Part shown: piece after piece, positions 58,520 to 64,000 of the stretch
How positions within the stretch are numbered: the stretch's first letter is position 1
How the letters are laid out: every line of letters begins with the position of its first letter
Source: Acorus gramineus
Taxonomy: Eukaryota; Streptophyta; Magnoliopsida; Acorales; Acoraceae
NCBI GenBank assembly: GCA_030737835.1
Contig: JAUJYN010000012.1
Coordinates: 7,377,003 to 7,441,002 of the forward strand
DNA: 64,000 nucleotides
Direction of reading: 5' to 3'
Program-made: the position numbers and the translations under genes
Notes under the pieces: generated by a model
What the model was told of the DNA's origin: nothing
The model's input: the letters and a program-made list of their open reading frames with translations, nothing else
Databases searched by the model: none

Positions 58520-60985
58520 TCCTTCGAGCAAACCCAGCATGTCGTATGTGATCGTGACGAGGTGAGCGTCTAATTTGGAGTAGAGGACCTGAAGCCATAC
58601 ATGTCAAAATGGAGAAACCCTAGATTGGAGTGAGAGGACCCTAATTTGGGAGAGGGATGACAGATAGAGTGAGATGGGGCTAGGGGTGGGTTCCTCCAAT
58701 CCTCCCAGAGTAACTGAAGGGGTGGGCTAGGGGTGGGTTCCTCCGATTCTGCAAGGTCAACTTTTTTTGGCCTTCTTTTGTGGACCACAACTTTGTATAT
58801 ATGTTGCGTACTTGCGTCCCCGTTTCTTTATTGACTTTGGCTTAAAGATGCAGAAGATAGAAGATGAGGGAAACACTGCATTAAATGTTACTCTGTTTCT
58901 AATCTACCATATACTATAATAGAAAATGTATACCAGGTGGTTCGCTGGAAGGACTGAGTGTTTCCTTAAGTTTATTGACTGAAAAAATTATATATATAAA
59001 AAAATTGTGTAGGATATGCCATTGTATCATAAAAAATATGTTATTTATTTTTATATCACCACAAATAACATATTTTTTTTTATACCATTAGAATTTTTCT
59101 GAATGAAAAAATATATCATCTTTTATCTATTTAACCAAAATGAAACTTAACCATATCTAATTCTTAACCAAGAAATAAAAATGACAGAAATAACATCAAC
59201 ATAATATTTGTCACAATGTAAATAATTAAACACAATAACTTAATTAATCTCATGCCATTTCCAAATCAACTATGAGTTATTCAACCTTATTCCTTCATTC
59301 TTTTTCTTTCAACCAAGATCTAAGTTTTTTCTAAAAAAATTTGTCATTTTGTAATATATATAATTAAATACTTTGAAAATAATTTTATTTCATTTCTATC
59401 AAAGTAAATATTACTAAATATTATGTCTTAGATGATAAATAGTTTGTAAGTTTAATTATTATGTTTGTTTAGATGAAATTTATCATTTTCATGTTAAATT
59501 TAATATTTTTTACTTTTATAATATTGTATTTGGGAAAATATGCAATATAAAAAATAAGGGTAATTTGGTTATTTATGCAAAACTTTCTCGGTTTTAATAA
59601 AAATTTGGATGAACGTTAATCAAGATAGTAAATATGCATAATTTCTACATATTTTAATGGTATATAAATAAATAGGTTATTTAGAGTGGTATAAAAATAA
59701 ATGGTATGTTTTTGGATGGTAAACATGCAAAAAAACCTCAAAAAAAAAAAAACACGATTACTTTTTAAGAAAGATTACTTTTAGCATTAATTATACAACG
59801 AAGGTTAATTTGAAAAATTTTCCTTTCTATTATCTACGGTAGTGGACTTATATATAAATTATTGAAGTTTTATACTCATGGGATGAGCCACGTAAGGCAA
59901 CTAAAAAAAATTGTAGTCTAATTTGGTGATCGATGGATTATAATAAATTAAGAAAGAATAACATTTAGTTTCAATTTTTGGTTAAATTGTTTGGCATTTA
60001 TATTTATGGAGAATAGTATATGGTATTTCAACTTTTTTTTTTTTATCTTCTACTTGAATGATGGATAGCTAATTTGACATAAAAAAAACCTATATAAATA
60101 AAGAATATAACGCATGCAATGCAACATGAAAGAAGAATCTATACGACAAGATTCTCAAAAAAACTCATTGAATTCACAACAAGAAAAAATAAATTTTGAT
60201 TAAAAAATTATTCTATATAAAAGTCGATGAAACTCCTTTTATAGACCACAAACATTAAATATAGACTTTTTTAAATAATATAGATAAATTTTTAATGACA
60301 TACAATTTTTGAAACATATTACATGTCATCAAATGCATGTTATATTAAAATAGTAAATGATAAGACTGGGGAACAAGGTGTTTTTAATTAGAAAATTCGT
60401 AAATTTAAAGTTCAAATGTGATAGTGTTACACAACACTTAAGTGAGTTTCAGAGCTTGGTGAATCATATGACTACTACGAAGAAGATGAGTAGATGACAT
60501 TGGATGATGAGTTAAGCACTACTGCTTTTGGAATCTTTTTCAGATAGTTGGGAGACGTCAGTTGTCACAACTTTTGATTTAATAAAATTTAAACTTCTCG
60601 AACATTTATCAGCATTCATATCTTCGAATTTTTTTTATTTGCTAGCCGTGCATCATGTTCTTATAAATAAGATGCTATTACATACAACATGTAATTACAT
60701 GCAAACCATATGTAATCCTATTTTATTTTACTAACTACATATGTTTAATGAATAAAACATGTAATTTTTATCTTTTAAGTAAATCGGTATATATCATTCA
60801 TTTGAGGTTATCCATATATCCTTCAATTTTGTAAAGATAACATGTTTAGTGAGATAGGAATCAGAGATTTTTTGTTCTTAAATGATTAGGGTGGGCTTGT
60901 GCCGCCCACGCTTGACATGGTAAATAGGGATGCCCCCCATCTCATAGGGGATGCATGATTGAAGTGGGCGCTGTTACACTCAGAT
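58520..60985. other. Intergenic AT-rich stretch
   Basis: No gene or named repeat can be supported. Inverted T- and A-rich phrases at 58990-59110 and 59630-59720 ('gatatgccattgtatcataaaaaatatgtta' against 'ggtatataaataaataggttatttagagtggta') may be the ends of another MITE of about 730 bp. Confidence 0.35.
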
Positions 60986-60989
60986 CTAT

Positions 60990-61180
60990 TTCCAGCCTTA
61001 GTTCCAGCCCTATATGCATCGCATATGCTCATGTTAACAAGGCATATAATTTGAAAGAATTTTTTTATATTTTTTATAAATGCATCCATGCAATTCATTG
61101 GAGTATATGCTTCGATTTTTATAAAAACATATACATCATTAGATGAAATATACTATTTTAAAAAAATTCAAAACTCATGC
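60990..61180. repeat. Dispersed repeat family C, copy
   Basis: The phrases 'gcatccatgcaattcattggagtatatgcttc' and 'tataaaaacatatacatcattagatgaaatatac' match 14245-14345 closely and 17640-17710 in part. Class unknown, non-coding. Confidence 0.5.
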
Positions 61181-61307
61181 ATACTGAAATTGAGGTTAGA
61201 AATGGGACTGAATGTAACATTATCCATGATTGAATCCGACATGCTCACGTGCCCAATCAAGCTTCGGACCTGATCAGATTTAAGCTTCAAATCTCTATGT
61301 AACACCT

Positions 61308-61317
61308 TTATATATAA
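61308..61317 (+). promoter_or_regulatory. Candidate TATA box of the GH17 gene
   Basis: TTATATATAA lies about 260 bp upstream of the chosen ATG (61575). It would give a leader of about 230 bp containing the CA/CT microsatellite. Confidence 0.45.
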
Positions 61318-61444
61318 CACATGCATGGGAACTCCTATTATTTTATTTTTTTTGAGGAATGGGAACTCCTATTATGAAGCGTTCATAGGCACCTATTTTT
61401 AGTAGAAAGCAGTTTCACATGGACGGATCACAACAAACCTTCAA

Positions 61445-61480
61445 AACACACACACACACACTCTCTCTCTCTCTCTCTCT
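61445..61480 (+). repeat. CA then CT microsatellite in the GH17 5' leader
   Basis: A compound CA and CT dinucleotide run in the presumed 5' untranslated region. Pyrimidine-rich tracts are frequent near plant transcription starts. Confidence 0.85.
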
Positions 61481-61574
61481 ACCCCGCTCTCCCTCCTCAG
61501 GTATCCATAGTAATAGCATTCCAGAGAGAAAAACCAACAACAACAATAACATACAATACATTCAATTCCACAAC

Positions 61575-63817
61575 ATGGTTCAAGGCTTGACCATGGCCTG
61601 CCTAGTGGTGGTGGTGGTGGGATTAGTTGGGGGGCTGGCGGAGGCGGAGGCGGCGGCGGTGGAAGGATTGGGGGTGAATTGGGGGACGATGGCGTCGCAT
61701 CAGATGCTGCCAGAGATGGTGGTGAGGATGATGAGGGATAACGGGATAAAGAGGGTGAAGATATTCGACGCCGATCCCTGGACGCTGAAATCATTGGAGG
61801 GGTCGGAGATGGAGGTGATGGTGGCTATTCCCAATGACATGCTTGGGATCATGCAGTCCTACGAGAATGCCAAGGAGTGGGTCGACAAGAACGTCACCCG
61901 CTACACCCACCCTGGTGGGGTTAACATCAGGTAACACATAGCCTCATTATAGGTGTTTAGATGGCTAGAATAAAATGGTATATGGATTAGCCAATCCTTG
62001 AAATTAAGTTATTACATGTTATTCAACCCAAAAGAATGTGTAGGCCCACTGTCAAATTAACTGTCATCACCTTTTATAAGTCAACTGCAATAATTTTTTT
62101 ACCTTTTATAAATCTGTATCCACAACTTGTTTCGTTTTTCAATAAGAATAATTTAAAACATAACCAAATAAAAAATCACTTTATTCTTATTTAAGAATAG
62201 TCATAAATCTTAGAATATTTTTAAAATCTCTGATTGGGTGGAAGAATAGATGCACAATAAATTTGTTTGTAATATATAGGTACAGCCATGTTAGAATAAG
62301 TGGAAATAAATTGCTACATATTCTAGGTTCATGCATGTTAGAATTGTGTTATTTTATCCAATTTATTCCACCAGGATAAGTGAGGGTATACATGTAAAAT
62401 CAGATGCCACCAGGTCTATGTAAATGAGGGGCAACATGTTAAATCACTATTTGACTTTTTAAAAATCATCACTACTTCTTATTTACATTTATATATATAT
62501 CCCACAACTTATAAATTCCAAACAACAAATTTTTCATTAATATGTAAGAATAATGAAGGAATAACTAAATTGAAAATGACTTATTTCACTGACATACTTA
62601 TATATTTAGTAATAATAATGTATCTTAGAATAGCTTATATTACTATTTAAATGCGGCAAATTTGATATATGGTGTTGTGTGTGCGCGCACGCGAACATGT
62701 TTTGACATTAGTGATATGCATGCTAATGCATTTTTAACCGGGTAAATCCAAACTAGTTCTTGTGGTATAATTAATCTATGTGTTATGCAATAAAAGATGA
62801 CATTTGAAATATTGTATAAAAAATTATGGATGTACGATTTAAACTAATTTGAGCTAGCTACATTGAGACACTGTGATTGTTATTGGTCCACATAGAAAAT
62901 TGTATGTATAAACATCCACATGTCTTGAGATGTGACCCACTTCATATAAGCCTTTCAACGGGTTGGGTTGGGGCTGGATCAGAATGAATCCAGACTCGAC
63001 CTGACAGTGGATCCGATGGATCCTAGAAAAATCTGTTTTAGATCCGAATCCAGCAGACTTGGGTACAACATAACTATTATACACTAAATGTATTTTTTCT
63101 TTGAAAAGAACGAAAAAATTCTAGTCACATGCATATAATATGATAGAATATATACACTACGATAGTGCACTATGCAATGTAAGGGGGCTGCAGACGAGGC
63201 TGCAAAACAGATTGAGTGTATGAGCTGTCTAATTCTAATGAAATTGATGCATTCATGCAGGTATGTCGCGGTTGGGAACGAGGCATTCCTGAAGGCCTAC
63301 AAAGGCCAGTTCATGAACACCACATTCCCTGCCCTCCAAAACATCCAAAAAGCCCTCAATGAGGCCGGCCATGGCCACAACATCAAAGTCACCACCCCCT
63401 TAAATGCCGACGTCTACAACTCCCCGGACTCCAAACCTGTCCCCTCCACTGGCACTTTCCGGTCCGACATCCTGTCCTTAATGACTGACATTGTCCGATT
63501 CCTGGACGGCAACTCCTCCCCCTTCGTCGTCAACATCTATCCCTTTCTCTCACTCAACCAAAACCCTAACTTCCCCGTTGACTTCGCCTTCTTCGATGGC
63601 GGTGCCACCCCGTTGAATGACAACGGTGTAACATACAATAACGTCTTTGACGCCAACTACGACACCCTAGTACATGCCCTTCGGAAGGCTGGGGTGCCCA
63701 ACATGAAGATCGTTGTCGGTGAGGTCGGGTGGCCCACGGATGGGGTAAACTTTGCGAACATTTCATTCGCGAAGCGGTTTTACGATGGATTCCTCAAGAA
63801 AATGGCAAGTGGGAAAG
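61575..63817 (+). CDS. GH17 glucan endo-1,3-beta-glucosidase 5/6-like (5' part)
   Basis: Exon 1 is 61575-61930 and exon 2 is 63261-63817; the gene continues beyond the window. The 304 residues seen start with a signal peptide (about 26 residues, [16 protein letters not shown]) and then [18 protein letters not shown], the start of the GH17 barrel. The acid/base Glu is in VAVGNEAF (about residue 126) and the nucleophile Glu in [11 protein letters not shown] (about 273). The enzyme hydrolyses beta-1,3-glucan (callose) in the wall or apoplast. The sequence best fits the plant glucan endo-1,3-beta-glucosidase 5/6 group, which usually adds an X8 domain and a GPI-anchor signal in the missing 3' part. 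The frame is open upstream to an ATG at 61419, but 61575 has a better context (AACATGG) and starts the signal peptide. Confidence 0.93.
61950..62645. repeat. Family B repeats in intron 1 of the GH17 gene
   Basis: Two adjacent partial copies: 61950-62235 ('tttagatggctagaataaaatgg', 'aataatttaaaacataaccaaat') and about 62280-62645 ('gttattttatccaatttattcca', 'acttatttcactgacatacttat', 'aatgtatcttagaatag'). They resemble 9729-10175 and 16205-16605. Confidence 0.5.
62936..63075. mobile_element. Fragment of a hAT-type MITE in intron 1 of the GH17 gene
   Basis: It starts TAAGCCTTTCAACGGGTTGGG and continues with words like 'ggatccgatggatcc' and 'gatccgaatccag'. It is a left half only; no right end is seen. 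Confidence 0.45.
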
Positions 63818-64000
63818 GTACTTTGATATCTTTAAGGATCATTTGACATTCATTCTCATTTTCCAATGAAACACGTAAATATGGATTCTTTATTCAAACA
63901 AAAATTTTGTCATTTTTCATTTACACATAATCTATCATAATTGAATTCTTCGAAATGAGTATTCTTCTTCTGAAGCAAAATTATCAAACTATCCATAAAA
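63818..64000 (+). other. Intron 2 of the GH17 gene (incomplete)
   Basis: It begins GTACTTTG after codon GGG-AAA-G, the conserved GKG|T.. position of this family, and runs to the window end as AT-rich non-coding sequence. Confidence 0.75.

Noticed and set aside
63172-63260. Coding sequence upstream of GH17 exon 2
   Set aside because: The open frame reads back into intron 1; the acceptor CAG at 63260 and the conserved junction R|YVAVGNE place the exon start at 63261.

Overview
This is plant nuclear DNA, from an angiosperm. It is AT-rich, its genes are split by GT-AG introns, and four recognisable plant protein genes and one nuclear tRNA gene lie in a sea of small DNA transposons. GC-rich first exons in the choline kinase and beta-glucanase genes would suit a monocot or an early-diverging lineage, but this is not decisive and I cannot name the species.

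Layout. Positions 1-18200 hold no gene that I can support. They contain miniature transposons, several with clear target-site duplications (TSDs): hAT type at 3114-3703, 6094-6530 and 11544-12066, Tourist type at 5710-5939, and Mutator type at 7459-8344. A 1.1 kb element at 12173-13286 carries a 92-bp tandem array of hairpins. Positions 18206-28444 (minus) hold a 15-exon UGT80-like glycosyltransferase gene (521 aa, open throughout) with three identifiable transposons in its introns. Positions 29300-38400 are a nest of transposons: a decayed DUF4371-type hAT with a hAT MITE inside it, an LTR fossil, and a second broken hAT transposase element with a 1.4 kb insertion inside it. Positions 39368-45409 (plus) hold a 10-exon DHRS12-like short-chain dehydrogenase gene (322 aa, open throughout). 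A tRNA-Gly(GCC) gene lies at 46583-46653 (minus). Positions 47664-50473 (minus) hold a 7-exon choline/ethanolamine kinase gene with one in-frame TAA in exon 2. Positions 50700-61300 are again intergenic, with repeats, a foldback element and a fresh 679-bp tandem duplication. The window ends inside a GH17 beta-1,3-glucanase gene (plus, from 61575).

The four protein genes are not an operon or an obvious pathway cluster. They are ordinary neighbouring housekeeping and cell-wall genes with their own promoters. The most notable points are the nonsense codon in the otherwise well-preserved choline kinase gene, the 92-bp hairpin array inside a transposon with perfect 8-bp TSDs, and a set of hAT MITEs each built from its own short repeated word. 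Exon boundaries were placed by eye from splice sites, reading frame and remembered family sequences; no search or alignment was run.
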